NCBI GenBank assembly: GCA_036674765.1
Contig: JARVKI010000005.1
Location: forward strand, 310,001-374,000
DNA length: 64,000 nucleotides
Origin: Seiridium cupressi
Lineage: Eukaryota > Ascomycota > Sordariomycetes > Amphisphaeriales > Sporocadaceae
Reading direction: 5' to 3'
The translations under genes were made by a program, and so were the position numbers. Under the pieces are notes generated by a model, which did not search any database, was not told the DNA's origin, and worked only from the letters and a program-made list of their open reading frames with translations. This document shows, piece by piece, positions 24,118 through 36,170 of this stretch (its first letter is position 1; each line of letters begins with the position of its first letter).

Positions 24118-25063
24118 TGACCATGCTCGGGTGCCCGAAAGCGACCCCAATCAGCGTCCTGTGGTCTCAATTGGTCCGAGTGCTCTAATGTGACGCTCAT
24201 ATCACTCGAAACTCGACAGCAACGACGCTCTTCATCATCATTCAGCCGCAAAGAATTGCAAACTGCTTTTTTTTCTTCGATAATCCAGACGAGTACGTGT
24301 TCGTTGAGGAAAGCCTCACAATCACTAGACATGCATCCTTCCAGATCTTCTTCCGCTTTGACTTGCCTTCGTTGAATTTAGGACGTCTGTTGGTGGTGGG
24401 GTTAAGAATAGTGTAAGTTGACGACCATGTAGAACAAGGCGTAAACAAGTTCATTACGATCAAAATCCATGTAGCCAAAGCGAGCAGCTGCGCAGTCGAT
24501 CGGTCAATATTCTACAGTCATTCAATCGATTCTTATTGTATATAACTAGAGCGTCGCCCGAAGTTAATACTATAGTTTAAATCGCTGCAATGAACTGGCT
24601 CACGTAGGGTAATAGCTAAAGACATAGCCATCTTAACGGGATGTTCGAAAGAGGGCACAGAGCTTGCAGGATTGACAGTCCACGTCGATGGTAGCCGTCC
24701 TTGAATTTTGAAAAGTGTGTACGTGTAAAATAAGGCCATACAAGTAGAAGGAAATAATATCAGCCGAGGAAAATTGTAAGACGTATGGACCAGTGATTAC
24801 ATGATTCAACTTGAGTCATCGGCGTCGGGTGGACCCTACTTGCATTAACTAGGTCAGACCAGGCGTAGCGTCCACCAATAGCAGGGCAGACCTGTACTCA
24901 GACCCTGTCCAGATATAGAGAAAAATTGATCTTTGGCCCGAATTCACGAGGGCGAACTCAACAGTATAAATACTCCCCACGGCCCTTAATGCACTGACCT
25001 CTGTCCCCACTCATACTGCCGCCACGCCAAGATAAACCTTCTTGCCGACGAACATACAGAGCT
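24118..25063. other. Intergenic, promoter of the GNAT gene at its right end
   Basis: No supported gene. The last 100 bp contain a clear TATAAATA box (24965-24972). Confidence 0.55.
24965..24972 (+). promoter_or_regulatory. TATA box of the GNAT gene
   Basis: TATAAATA lies 91 nt before the ATG at 25064, in front of a C/T-rich leader, which is a typical fungal core-promoter arrangement. Confidence 0.6.
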
Positions 25064-25914
25064 ATGGCATCGCCATTCACGATACCTCAATCCCTATCCC
25101 CAGCCTTTGTTATATCTCGCTGCAATGTAGCGGATACTGACACGCTGGGGGATGTCTACTATGATTCGTTCAAAGCAGATCCAGGGAACACCCACTGGTG
25201 GTCTCCAAGCAGAGAGCACATGATGGATTGGATGCGGGTCAGAATCTCGAAAAAAATGCACGATCGTGGGATCCGGCATTTTAAGATCGCAGATGTGGAA
25301 AGTGGGGATATTGTGGCATGGGCTAGATGGACACTACCAAAAGGATCGAAACATTTCGGCGAATGGGTCGGCGTTGAAGGAGTCGCCGCGGACGTCACGA
25401 CCCTTGTCGAGGATGAACCGAAGCCAGAGAGTACAGCACAGCTGAATCTAGAGATCTCTGCCAGTGCGCCTGCTGTTGAACCACAGACGAAATCCATCGA
25501 CATACCGGAGGGCGCAGATCCGGATCTAGCCCGGAACTTCTTCGATGCTTTGGCTGTTGCGTCCAGAAAGTGGTTCACTGATGATATGTTGGGTAAGTTT
25601 GGACGTCAGATAGATATTATCAGTAAAAGACCTGCTAATCGGGTAACCCTACAGGTCTGGGACTCATCTGCACGAACCCAAAATACCAAAGACGGGGAGC
25701 CGCCAAGGCGCTGATAGTCCCTATGCTGGACATAGCTGACGCACAGGGTATTGCCACCTATCTCGAAGCCACGCCTGCGGGCAAACCGGTGTACGAGAAG
25801 CTTGGGTTTCGCGAAGTTGACGCACTTGACTTTGATCTCAATAGGCTTACCAAAGATTTGGATGGTATATACCGGCTCACTGTAATGATTAGACAGCCCC
25901 AGACTAGACAATGA
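25064..25914 (+). CDS. GNAT-family N-acetyltransferase, 262 aa
   Basis: Exons are 25064-25592 and 25655-25914, joined across a 62-nt GTAAGT intron to give 789 nt. The N-terminal half holds FVISRCNVADTDTLGDVYYDSFKADP and IVAWARWTLPKG, the first strands of fungal GNAT proteins. A variable acidic insert follows (about residues 110-150). The acetyl-CoA loop appears after the intron as LGLICTNPKYQRRGAAKALIVPML (the Q-x-x-G-x-A signature, here QRRGAA). YLEATPAGKPVYEKLGF is the usual last strand and helix. It probably acetylates a small molecule or a protein amine. The substrate is unknown. A TATA box lies 91 nt upstream. Confidence 0.88.
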
Positions 25915-27882
25915 GATACGACTGAAAGGGTCGAGTACCGACATGGTTGAGTTGACGCAACGCTGTTTCCCTGATACATGGGCACACTGAAGCTCGCGAT
26001 ACGGTAACCGGCTATTATTGTAATAGGGTGCGCTCGACAAATTATGATATTAGGTAAACTCACCTGTACCATAAATTCCGTCTTCTAATGGAAGTCCTTG
26101 GCTGTGTACAATATCCATCGAATTGTCCGAATCGTGTGCAAGGGCTCGAGTACGTAGAAGGACGAGGGGCTGTTCTCGTCGATCCTCCTGCGCATTCTGA
26201 TACATCAAGGATGTCGTCGTACAAAAATTGTTGGCGGCTGATTGGCGCGAGAGACGTACCATAGCATTACGGCCATGAAAAGGCCACATGTAGCAGGTCA
26301 ATCACATGACAAGTTTTTCAATAATGGCCCAACTGTGACCAGGCTTTTGGAGCAATTGTAGCTGCACCCATGACTTGGTAGGTGGGTTAGGTTAATTCAT
26401 GAAACGAACAGTGAAAACTGCCCAGCTATGCAAAATAACCACAAAGGCGACGCGAAGGTTGTCATCGGAGTATACGATACAATATACGGTAGTTTAAATA
26501 CCCTTTCCAGCGATCGAGCCCCGGGTGGAGACACTGTTTAAGTTTCGGGCGGGCCGTAAAATCATGTTAGATTAGGCGTGTGACTCAAGTCTTCCATGCA
26601 AGCCAATATGATGCATCGCCGGCTGCTGCTTTCAGCGGGTTCCCAGCCTGGTATGGATGATGATAGTCGCAATTGCAACTTTGAGAGCAAGGCCGCCAAG
26701 ATCTGGGAGCATCACTGCCCGAACCGCAACAGCGCAAGGTCTGAAAGACAAGGGCGTGCGCTACAGATTAGAGAAGCTACTCGGTTAAATTCCATAATCC
26801 CTCAATGTCATCTGGGTCGGGCTGCTTAGCGAACAGAAAAAAGCGCCCCCTCCCCCCAAGACGTTATGCTGCAGGTGGCGGGAAGCCTTGTTGAGCCGGA
26901 AAACTGGTACGATAAGAATATAAAGCTCCTCTCAGGCGGAAGCTGACAGAGCCGAGCGACCCCCAAGCGTCATGGTGCCAAGACCCCGCCAGCCTCAGCG
27001 GAGCTGTCAGCTCCTCGTGGAAAGAAATGGTGCGTGATCGGCGTCTTCACTCGTGCGTGCAGTAAAATACCCTGTTTAAGGTCGTAGAATAACGGTTCAA
27101 TAGATGCAATTGTTAACAAATGACGCCGTTCTGCATTCCGCCCTAGGCAGTTAGAGTTGTTCGGGCTACTGAACTAGGTCAAAAGCTGGAGTATGCATGC
27201 AATCCCGGGGCTGATCGACAAGCCCTAGGCCGGAACGGCAGTGTTCAAAGGTAAAGGTCCCTACTGGCGAGATCTCGTATTCTAGCACCCTAGTAACGTC
27301 GGGGTAATAACGAGTGATCTAAGCCTGCATGATGACTTCAGAGCTACACGTTTCCGGTGACAGCGCAGCTCAACAGCTCGCACTTGATTGAGACTCTGCG
27401 GGGAACGCTCTCGTCAGCTCAGCAGCCGGCCCCAGGCTTTCGGATCACCGGCGGCTGCATCTGTTGCAGCAGCGCGAATCTTGTGCGACGACATTGGATG
27501 ACATGAAGCCACAAAAGCTTGTCGGGCTGCATAGGCGGCGCCGACCTGGCCTTCGATGACCGCACATCGACCCTAGCTCTTGGGTTTTGCCAGTCATCGG
27601 TCTCGGGAGGGGTTGGTTCAGACTGGGATCCGTTGCAGCGTCACGCATGGCAGGCGCCTGGCATCAGCGATCCTTGCTCGCTTCACAACGGCAAAGACGA
27701 TCGTCTGCATTTTCGTGACATGTCACCGTCCATGTGAACAGTCATGGCAGAGTCCCCTCGTATTCGTCCACCAATATTGCCTATTCAAATACTCGCCCGC
27801 TTCTCGTCCTGCCGGTGCAGGGCCCCGAGTGTCTTACCATACCTGCTCCCGTACTGCTTAATGTGTAGTTATATACGGCATA
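25915..27882. other. Gene-free stretch of about 2 kb
   Basis: Frames such as 26596-26829 and 27445-27737 are short and unrecognisable. The right end must contain the promoter of the tyrosinase-like gene (TATATACGGCATA lies just before its ATG). Confidence 0.5.
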
Positions 27883-29117
27883 ATGAAATCTATAATCACT
27901 CCTCTGCTCTTCTGGAGCGCCACCGTATCGGCTTTGACACTGCCCCATTCTATATTCAAGAGACAGCAGCTTGTTGACCTGGCCCAATTCGGAGACGGCT
28001 TCCAGACGATCACCCTGGAAGAAGCCAAGGCCAATGCGGCGAAGAACAATGTCGAACATGCTGACCTGGCGAGCTCTGGATCGTCCAAGGTGACCACCAC
28101 TGAAGCCGCCGAGACGGATGCCGACGACGGGACTGCGACGACGCAGGCGGGTACCTGCACGGCACCGGCAACCCGCATCGAGTGGCGGTCGCTTTCGGAT
28201 GCCGATAAAACGGCTTTTGTCCAAGCGATCAAGTGTTTGATTGATCTACCGCCCTCGGGGGCCTTCTCCGGTGCAGGTTCCCAGAATCGCTTTGAAGACC
28301 TCGTTGCTGTTCATTCACAAATGACCAACTCGATACATATGGTTGCCCAGTTCCTGCCATGGCACCGCTATTACGTCCACGTCTTCGAGCTTCTACTGCG
28401 GGAGGAATGCTCATATACTGGGCCGATGACCTGGTGGAACGAAGCTCTTGATGCTGGCAACTTCGCTAATGCTCCGCTTTTCACCTCCGAGTGGTTCGGT
28501 TCCGCACCACTAAAGACGTCCGACGACCAAGGTACCTGTCTTGCCGATGGTGATGGAGTATGTACAATCCCTTCCCAAGAGGTTTTCGCCTCGGTGACTG
28601 ACCAGGAACACTTAGGCTTTTGGCGGTATTACATTGCATGTGGGTGGTGACCACTGTCTCTCACGGGGTGTCGATGAAAGCGCGACATCTCAGTGCAACA
28701 CCGACTTCGTGAATAGTTGTAATTCAAATAATGCTTATTCCGATATGGAGTCTTGCTCTGAATACGGGTAAGTCATGTCTTCTGTTCCCCGATCGAACAT
28801 CGCATCTGACGTGTTGAAGTCCTCATGGGTACGGCCACAACGGGGTTGGCGCCGTCATGTCACAAGTGCCAGGATCTCCTAGTGACCCCGTGTTCTTTAT
28901 GCACCATGGATTTGTCGACCACAGCTGGGTGCTATGGCAAAACGCCGATATTGCAGGTCGCCTCTATCAGGTCAACGGCTGCTCAGATACGGCGAGCCCT
29001 TGCACTCAGTTGACGACGGATTACGTGCTGACCTCGCAAGGGCTGCGGCCAGATACTACGGTGAACGACGTCTTGGACACACAGGGTGGATACCTTTGCT
29101 ATGTGTACGACTCTTAA
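27883..29117 (+). CDS. Secreted tyrosinase-like copper enzyme, 374 aa
   Basis: Exons are 27883-28557, 28616-28767 and 28820-29117 (1125 nt). The 58-nt first intron (GTATGT donor, CTGAC branch, CTTAG acceptor) must be removed. Read through, it gives a false stop at 28648-28650, whereas splicing joins DGDG to AFGGITLHVGGDHCLSRG. A signal peptide is followed by a KRQ processing site and an acidic propeptide-like stretch. The CuA site shows His144, His152 and His161 with the classic spacing H-x7-H-x8-H, ending PWHRYY. The CuB site shows PHGYGHN and DPVFFMHHGFVDHSW. All six copper ligands are present. The protein is short and lacks the long C-terminal extension of classical fungal tyrosinases, like the secreted short tyrosinases and catechol oxidases. 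Likely role: oxidation of phenols outside the cell. Confidence 0.9.
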
Positions 29118-29744
29118 AGAAGCTATCAAAGCAAGGTTTGCGGGTCTGCATAGTTGTTGCTCTGATTTTTTTCTTCTTCTTTCTTTTTGGCGGAGGCGTT
29201 CAAGGTGTTGTGCGGCATGGGTTTTGAACTACGGCGAAACGGTCGGCTGCATTGCGGCTTTGGGACCTCAATGATGACGATCATTCTATATACCCACGGG
29301 AAATATTCAGGCAATAATGCAATACACGCTCATTCTCGAGAAATGGGTTTCGGCCCCCATTTTCAGCTCACCCGGACTGGAACTTCAACTGTTACTTAAA
29401 TGAAGCGGCCGCTATCGAACGTGGAGGGAGGAATTTGATTGGATCGGGTTCGGCCCATTGTCCGAGGCAAGGTGAATGCTAGGCTCCAAGTGGTGCCGGC
29501 AATCAGATTTCATGCAGGGACCGCATAACCCCTGGCAGTTGGGCTGACCAACGCCTTGGCCCTTTCGCTTCTCTCGAGAGATGCAACAAAAATTAATTCG
29601 CTGAACTCCCGTGTCAGCCCAGCGGCGAAGTAGGACTCTCTTTTTGCAATGCCCGATCTTTCCTTTTCTGATTTCATTGCTTTTCCTGCCGCTTGGTCAC
29701 TTGGACTCGTGTAGATTTGTTGTGACGAAAACACTTCGAACACA
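29118..29744. other. Intergenic, tyrosinase 3' flank and next promoter
   Basis: A T/C-rich run at about 29166-29190 follows the tyrosinase stop. I see no gene. Confidence 0.55.
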
Positions 29745-30709
29745 ATGCGCTCAACCTTCGCTCGCTTTGGGCTGACGAGCCTGTGGGTGCTGCAATTATG
29801 GGTTCAATTCGCCCATGCTGCGTCCCTCGAGTTCCTGTATCCGACAGGAAGTATGACATTCTACTACATGAACACCGTTGCTGTCAGATACGAGTCCAAC
29901 TTCTCGAACCCAGCCCTATATACTTTTTGCAGGGTGGGTAGCGGGAGCCCCAACTTGAAGTTTATCAATTACACTTCACCCTACAATGCTACCGCACTCA
30001 TCACGCTTTCTTTTACCACGGGGAGTCAATGCTGGTTTAATATGAGGTCGGAGGCATCGAACGATGCTGAGTGGGGGTTCAATAGCGTGAACTGGAACTA
30101 CAAGATAGACTCGGTAAACGAGGTGCGTAATAACGATGCGAAGCTTCTCATGATTGAATCGCGATCACGATTGGAATATCCCTCTTGTCCTATAAGTGCT
30201 AATCATTCGAGCAGACGACTGTCGGATTATCCACCATTAGCGCGACACTGAGTCCCACAACTACCAGTAGCACTAGTTCCGCAACCACCACATCAACAAC
30301 GTCAAGTACATCAAGCTCCTCAACACCGACGACCACAAGCGAATCTTCGAGTGGGCTTTCGGTGGGTGCGCAAGCAGGTATCGGAGTAGGTGTTGGCATC
30401 GCCGGTCTGGTTGCCATTGTTGCCATTATAGCTTTAGTCATTCGACGCCGCAAGCGACAGCAACCAGACCAGGCGGTTCCCCAACAACAGCAATATCTTC
30501 AGCCTCAAGGGCCGTCTACGGTGGGATCTCCAGCACCTACGGACGCGTCGACATATATGCCGATGTCAAATTCGGAGGCATCTCCTCATACCAGTCCTTT
30601 TGATGACCATTCACAAAAATTCCGCCAAACGCCGCCAGGGTTTTATACAACACCGCAGATGCAAGAGCTCGATGGTAGATCAAACGTGTATGAACTACCA
30701 GGTCATTAA
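29745..30709 (+). CDS. Single-pass membrane protein with Ser/Thr-rich stalk, 290 aa
   Basis: Exons are 29745-30122 and 30215-30709, with a 92-nt intron (GTGCGT donor, GCTAATC branch). A signal peptide (ending HAASLEF) leads to a ~100-residue extracellular domain with two cysteines and several NxT/S sites. A stalk of Ser and Thr follows (about residues 135-175). One membrane helix (GIGVGVGIAGLVAIVAIIALVI) is followed by the stop-transfer RRRKRQQ. The cytosolic tail is rich in Pro, Gln and Ser and contains YMPMS and FYTTPQM. This architecture is shared by fungal wall-stress-sensor-like proteins and many uncharacterised ones. The function is an inference from layout only. Confidence 0.8.
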
Positions 30710-31049
30710 AGTTGGAAATTAATAATCGAAAGTGGGCTAGTGACACGATTAGGTCAATACAACGCCACGAGCTTGTATGTGGTTGATAATGGTCTTCCAG
30801 TTAGAGGGGACTTCTACATTAATATTTGAGTAGGAGAGCTATGGTCTGAATACTCTGACTCTATAAATCCTACAGTCGCATTCCCGTCACGCTAGTCTCT
30901 ACCAGCTAGTATATTAGTGCCTTCAGCGAGATCCTCTAAGCCAGCCATCTCCAGTCCAATAACTTTCGCCGTGCCATGTAGTACCGAGCATCGGTCCTTC
31001 TGCCATTTGTGTGCTTACTGTAAACACTCGGTGATCGAGCCCTCTCTCC
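30710..31049. other. Intergenic between converging genes
   Basis: 340 bp holding the 3' flanks of two genes. Nothing else is seen. Confidence 0.6.
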
Positions 31050-32589
31050 TCACGTTCTTCCCATGAGGCCCTCGGCGGTGACGGCCTTCGCAGCGATTGC
31101 CAACAAACCACCGAAAACAGTCAAGGCGGCACTGAACATGGAGACCTGGAAAAATCCTCCGTATTTATCAACAAGAGCTCCGTTGATCGGGGGGCCTATG
31201 AGAGTTCCAAATGCGGCAATGAAAATTCCCATGCCCAAGTACGTCCTCACCTCTCGGGGATCTTTGACACAGAGCGTTATCGCAGCGGACGCGCCGGAGA
31301 TGATGGTTCCTGACCAGAATCCGAATACAACGGCATATACGATCAAACCCGCGCTTGTCTCTGCCGAATTCATACAAAAGATAATCATACCGGTGGCGAT
31401 GCCTCCGAACGCAAACACGTTTATCCGCTCGATCTTATCTGCAAGCACTCCTGGGATGATACGCCCAAAGGTTGAAGCGGCGTTTAGTATCGCAAGCAGA
31501 TAACCTGCTAGTGTCGAGTCCAGTCCTCTCGTGGTCGCATACGTCGGGATATAGAAAAGAGGCGCAAACATTCCCATAAACATGAAGAACATCGCCCCGA
31601 CTAGCAGCAAATATTTGTTGTCTTTGAAGATCTCGGGAATCCAAATTCTTGTTACACGAGGTGGAAGACGAGCTTTGACAGTGATACAAGAGAATGCAAG
31701 GAGGGGCATGACGAGAAAACCAATGATCCTCACTGTCCAGCCATAGCCTAGGGAAGTGCCGTTCAGCATCTTGGAGATGGCAATTGGAATGACCACTCCT
31801 CCTATCGAGGACCCCGATACGACGATACCAAACGCGGCCGCTCTTTTCCTGTCAAACCAGTGCGATATGGAGGCAAATACTGGAATCTGTAGGAATCCCA
31901 TTACTATGCCCATCAACACTCCCTGGACGAGCATGACCTGCCAGTAGGTTTTGCAAAGACTTAGCATCATCCCAGCAAAGACATAAGCCAGAGCTGCCGG
32001 ACGAATCACCTGGTAAGTATCAGCAACAGAGCGAGATTCAGTTTTCGGGAAACACTCGCCTTGGCCCCAAAGCGATCGAACATCGGCCCAGCCACCATGC
32101 CCACGGCAAACTGGAGGAATGCAGATAACGAACCAATCCAAGCGATCTCTTCGGGTGACCGATCAGAGAGCTGGTGTGTGAGATGGTATTCCTCAAAAGC
32201 CCCGAATGCATTCGTGAACCCCAGGCAGCAGAAGAACACCGTCGCACCACCGGCAGCAACCAACCAGGCTGTCAGACCTCCATCGGGCGCTGGCCCAAAG
32301 TCTGGCGAGTCTGTGTTGGGTTTTTTGCCATCCGGCTCATTTGTACTGGTCGAGTTCCGGTCAAGACCGTCAATTTGGACCTTCTCATCAACAGCGGGAG
32401 TGCCTCTTGTCCGGCGTACTGAATGAAAGACAACGGTGATAGTGGCGTTGTTATAAATGCCGTTGTATCTGGGAAATTATGGCTTGATTGAGCGCCATGT
32501 TGATACATACCGAGGGGTGGTAACTGCGGTTTGCAGGAAATTATATATTCATTGTCTGGTTCAATCCTTCCATCAAGCGCACTTGACAT
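31050..32589 (-). CDS. MFS transporter, monocarboxylate (MCT) type, 465 aa
   Basis: Minus-strand exons are 32511-32589, 32060-32418 and 31050-32009 (1398 nt). The intron at 32419-32510 is GT-AG. The one at 32010-32059 has a GC donor (AAG|GCGAGT) and CCAG acceptor, and only this splice keeps the frame (FDRFGAK|VIRPAALAYVFAG). A cytosolic N-tail with APDGGLTAWLVAAGG (the D-G-G-x-x-A-W signature of the family) precedes about 12 helices. Also visible are GFTNAFGAFEEYH, WIGSLSAFLQFAVGMVAGPMFDRFG, RAAAFGIVVSGSSIGGVVIPI and FYIPTYATTRGL. Family members carry monocarboxylates, riboflavin or related acids. The substrate here is unknown. It is divergently paired with a Zn2Cys6 regulator, which suggests co-regulation. 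Confidence 0.9.
32010..32059 (-). other. GC-AG intron in the MCT-type transporter gene
   Basis: The donor is AAG|GCGAGT, the branch TGCTGAT and the acceptor ACCAG. The only nearby GT donor (GTGTTT) gives the wrong frame. Confidence 0.75.
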
Positions 32590-32881
32590 GGCTCCTGTCG
32601 GACTCGCATAGGTACATGTAAGCAGGGATGGTGTTGTTCGGGGATAAGGCCGCTGCACTATTTCGGACTCGACTTCGGAGCGGGAAATTGAGGTTGCACT
32701 AACTACATGTAGGCCAACCCCGCAGGATTATGTCCGAGTGAGATGACTGACGGTCTCAACAATCTGCCATCCCGTCTGTTTCGCCCCGTAAACTTCAAAA
32801 CACAGACTCTTTTGTGGTCGAGATCTTAGAAAGACTTTCATTGGCTTATTGTACCGAACGGTCGTATGTGTGTGGTCAGTC
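32590..32881. promoter_or_regulatory. Divergent promoter between MCT transporter and Zn2Cys6 regulator
   Basis: These 292 bp separate the two ATGs. CGGA occurs directly repeated at 32664 and 32676, with TCCG in opposite orientation at 32733. CGG half-sites in repeats are what Zn2Cys6 dimers usually bind, so autoregulation by the adjacent factor is plausible but not shown. Confidence 0.45.
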
Positions 32882-35461
32882 ATGATCGAGCCTGAGCGCC
32901 GACGGAGAAGACCAGCTATGTGCGATTAGCTCCCTCCATATAGCCGAGAACTAAGTACTAACGACGATGTGCACACAGCTCATGCACTCTGTGCAGGAGA
33001 CGCAAGATCAAATGTAATAGAGAGGCGCCTTGTAGTAATTGTCTGAAGTCTGGCAACCCAGATTGCACGTATGAGGCGCTCGCATCTCAGCCGGCGCGAC
33101 CACGCGCCGATCGCCCAGGTGACACTAGGATAGGACTGCCTCCAAGCTCTGCCAGCGCAAGCGGACAATCAGTAGCCCAAAGTCACGCGTCAGAGTCGAC
33201 GAGTGGCGGGTTGACCACTGCAACGACTGTCGCAGGTCAGTCATCTGCTGTAAGCAACTTCCAGGCGTACTCCATGCCCGTTCTATATAGCCCGTTTCTG
33301 AAGTTTACCGCTTCCTATGGAGCGTTCCTACCCCGGAGACGCAGGCTTTTACCTCCGGTGGAGTCATTAGTTTACCAAGGGCAATCGAAGAACACATCGC
33401 TAACCCCGAGTGGTTGTAGTGGGATGTGGAATCACTGATGAGCAGGATAAAGCAGCTAGAAGGACAGCTATCCAGTACTAGCCCTACTCCAGTTCGGCCT
33501 CCTGCCGCGCCGGCAAATCCTAGTATAGAGGCAAGTACGTCAAGCATCGGCGGAACTTGGTATATTCATCGCGACGACGGCGCTCAGTCTATTGTCCGTG
33601 GCACAACGCACAAGACACGACAATTTGGTCAGAGCCATTGGGTCAATGTTGTCAGTCTGGTAAGTCTAGAAAGATATTAGCCTTGATGTCTCAGTATTCA
33701 CGTCCCACTCATAGTTTTATGATATCATGACAAGTATCGAACCGCTTCTTCGTGAGGAGTCATGTCTGGTCTTCCCAAACATACAAAAATGCAAGTCTTT
33801 TGCCAAGATCATCAAGGCCCGGCGGAAACCGGTTTGGCCAACCCCTGCAACCTCGGAATTGCCATCAAAAGACCTCTCTGACGAGTTGGTCGACTGTTAC
33901 TTGCGGACGATAGAGAGTGTTTGTCGAGTACTCCATGTGCCGACTTTCAGACGAGACTACGAGGCACTCTGGGTCTCGAACGTCACATCCGACCCTACGT
34001 TTATGATCCTGATCAAACTGGTACTCGCAATTGGAGCGGCTACTTACGATGAAGGCTTTTCAATGCGAAAATTAGCCATCCAATGGGTGTACGAGGCGCA
34101 GACTTGGGCCGCAGAACCGAATATCAAGCAGCGCTTAAATCTCCAAGGCTTGCAGATACATATATTACTACTCACTGCTCGTGAGATAGTCGACGTCAGC
34201 GGAGACGGGGTCTATATTTCTTCTGGAGATTTGTTTAGGAGAGCTGTGATGATGGGACTTCACATAGATCCCGCCAAGCTACCTCGAAAACCGCCGCTGG
34301 TGACGGAAATGCGCCGAAGACTTTGGAGTACGATCCTGGAGATATGTTTGCAGTCTAGCCTGAGCTCGGGAGGGCCTCCTTTCCTCTCGCTCGACGACTT
34401 TGACGCACAAGTGCCTGGCAACCTGGATGACGATCAGCTGGAGACCGACGACCCCGTACCAAAAACAGAGGGCCAATTCACCCAAACGTCTATCTCCATT
34501 GCTCTCCGCAGAACTCTTCCCGCCCGTCTTGCCGTGGTCAAATTTTTGAATAACTTCCATTCGTCCGGTACCTACGAAGAAACCTTGCGACTTGATGTGG
34601 AGCTCAGAACGGCCTACAAGGCAATTTCGCGGAACCTTCAATCTCTCAGGTCAAGCAGTGGGCCCAGCTTCTCGCTGTTTGGGCTGCAGGTGATTGACTT
34701 TCTAATGCAGCGATATCTATCGGCTCTCCACATACCATTTTTCGGACCCGGGCTAGACCAGACGGCCTATGCTTTTTCCCGGAAGATTGTTGTTGAAGCA
34801 TCACTCAGAATCTGGTACATTGTGCAACCAGACTTATCTACCATGTCCAAGCAGTCTGATGGAGGCTCGAGTCATCCTGTCACACATGATCTGGTACGCC
34901 TCACGGCCTGTGGTGCTGGCATTTTCCGCCTGGCGGTCAACCATGCTGCGCTTCTAATTGCAGTGGAATTGAAGACCCAATTGATGGAGGATGAGAGCCT
35001 CAGCCCCGTGCCGGTACGGCCAGATCTACTTGCCGTGATGCATGGCGCAGTAGACTGGAGTTTGCATTGTATCAAGATCGGAGAGACCAACATGAAAGGC
35101 CATCTTATGTCCCGGATGGTCATGGCCCAGATCGATGGTCTCATGCGGAATGTGGCGAAAGACGAACTTCCACGCATGTTGGTTCAAGCCGCCCTAGAAG
35201 CTGAAGCGGCTGTCATTCCAATACTTGAACAAATGGCAATCCAGGCCCAGGCTGAGGGGGCCGAGAGCGCAACAGGTCAGGGGTCCTTTAATACGCCATC
35301 AGATGCTGATTGGGATTTGATGGTATGTAAAAATACTCAGTTGCACAAAATCATGACTAACCCTTGCGCAGATGACAGATGCACTCTTTCATGCGGGCGA
35401 CAACGAGGCAATGGGCTGGATGCTAAATGATGAGCCTATGCAAAGTAACTCGCTCTGGTAA
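32882..35461 (+). CDS. Zn2Cys6 transcription factor with fungal-specific TF domain, 748 aa
   Basis: Exons are 32882-32919, 32979-33249, 33420-33659, 33715-35322 and 35372-35461 (2247 nt). The introns are 59, 170, 55 and 49 nt. The first has a perfect TACTAAC branch. The zinc cluster comes right after the first junction (residues 14-43) as C-x2-C-x6-C...C-x2-C-x7-C with CRRRKIKCNREAPCSNC. A Ser/Thr/Ala-rich linker leads to a short coiled coil (WDVESLMSRIKQLEGQL, about 104-120). The fungal_trans middle-homology region follows, including SGDLFRRAVMMGLHIDP and MRRRLWSTILEI (about 300-340). The gene ends with a short acidic tail, MLNDEPMQSNSLW. It probably regulates the divergent transporter and perhaps the downstream formamidase. 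Confidence 0.9.
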
Positions 35462-36170
35462 GACGTGCATCGGCTGACGTGGATAGTGATGTGAACCTGT
35501 TGTTCAAAGAGAGCTTTCATGGTGGATGTGCTGATAGCGAGAACATGTCTCCTGAGATCGCCGCTCCCATGATGCAAGTTTGACCTAGTTAGAGGTTGAT
35601 TAAGGAATGTCTATACATTTCCGTCGGGTGGGCTCCTGCTATAGTTGATCGCCTATTATCACAGTCTATAGACGTCGTATCGCCGAGCCAGATGGCAAGA
35701 CTGCACAAGGAGGCCATGTTGTGATCTTGGTCCACAGCGACACCAGTTTGGCCTTACTATGAGTTGAGTTGAGTTCGGTAGGAGTCCTGTACATAAGAAG
35801 AAGAGTTGGTTTCGTTTGAATACAGGACCCTTCGGAATCTCTTCATGGCTAGCTGAATTGGATCTTGATTCAAGAGAACTCACAGGAATACTGCAAGTCA
35901 TGCAAGTCAAACAGAACACTGAGTATGAGGAATGACGGTGTGGAGACGCTGATGCAGGTGTGGTGCGGGCAAAGATTCTGGGCAACTAGGACTACATGTA
36001 TAAACCCCACGTCATTGACGGATCCATGAACCGAACCGATAAGCCCCTCGATCTTATACCCGTGGCAGAGAAGATCTCGACCAACTTTAGGTATTTGAGT
36101 AAGAAACATCCAGTATCTGATTACCTTCCATAAATAATTATCCTATAAAGTTTTACCAGTACTGGTCAAC
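35462..36170. other. Intergenic upstream of formamidase
   Basis: About 700 bp. GAGTT is repeated three times near 35760. A CGATAAG site (36037-36043) fits the HGATAR sequence bound by AreA-type nitrogen regulators, and ATAAATAATTAT about 40 bp before the ATG may serve as a TATA element. No gene seen. Confidence 0.5.
36037..36043 (+). promoter_or_regulatory. Possible AreA-type GATA site upstream of formamidase
   Basis: CGATAAG matches HGATAR, 128 nt before the start codon. A single short match can arise by chance. It is listed because the gene releases ammonia. Confidence 0.3.

Noticed and set aside
28558..28650. Apparent frameshift or nonsense codon in the tyrosinase-like gene
   Set aside because: A 58-nt intron at 28558-28615 with GTATGT donor, CTGAC branch and TAG acceptor removes it and restores DGDG-AFGGITLHVG.
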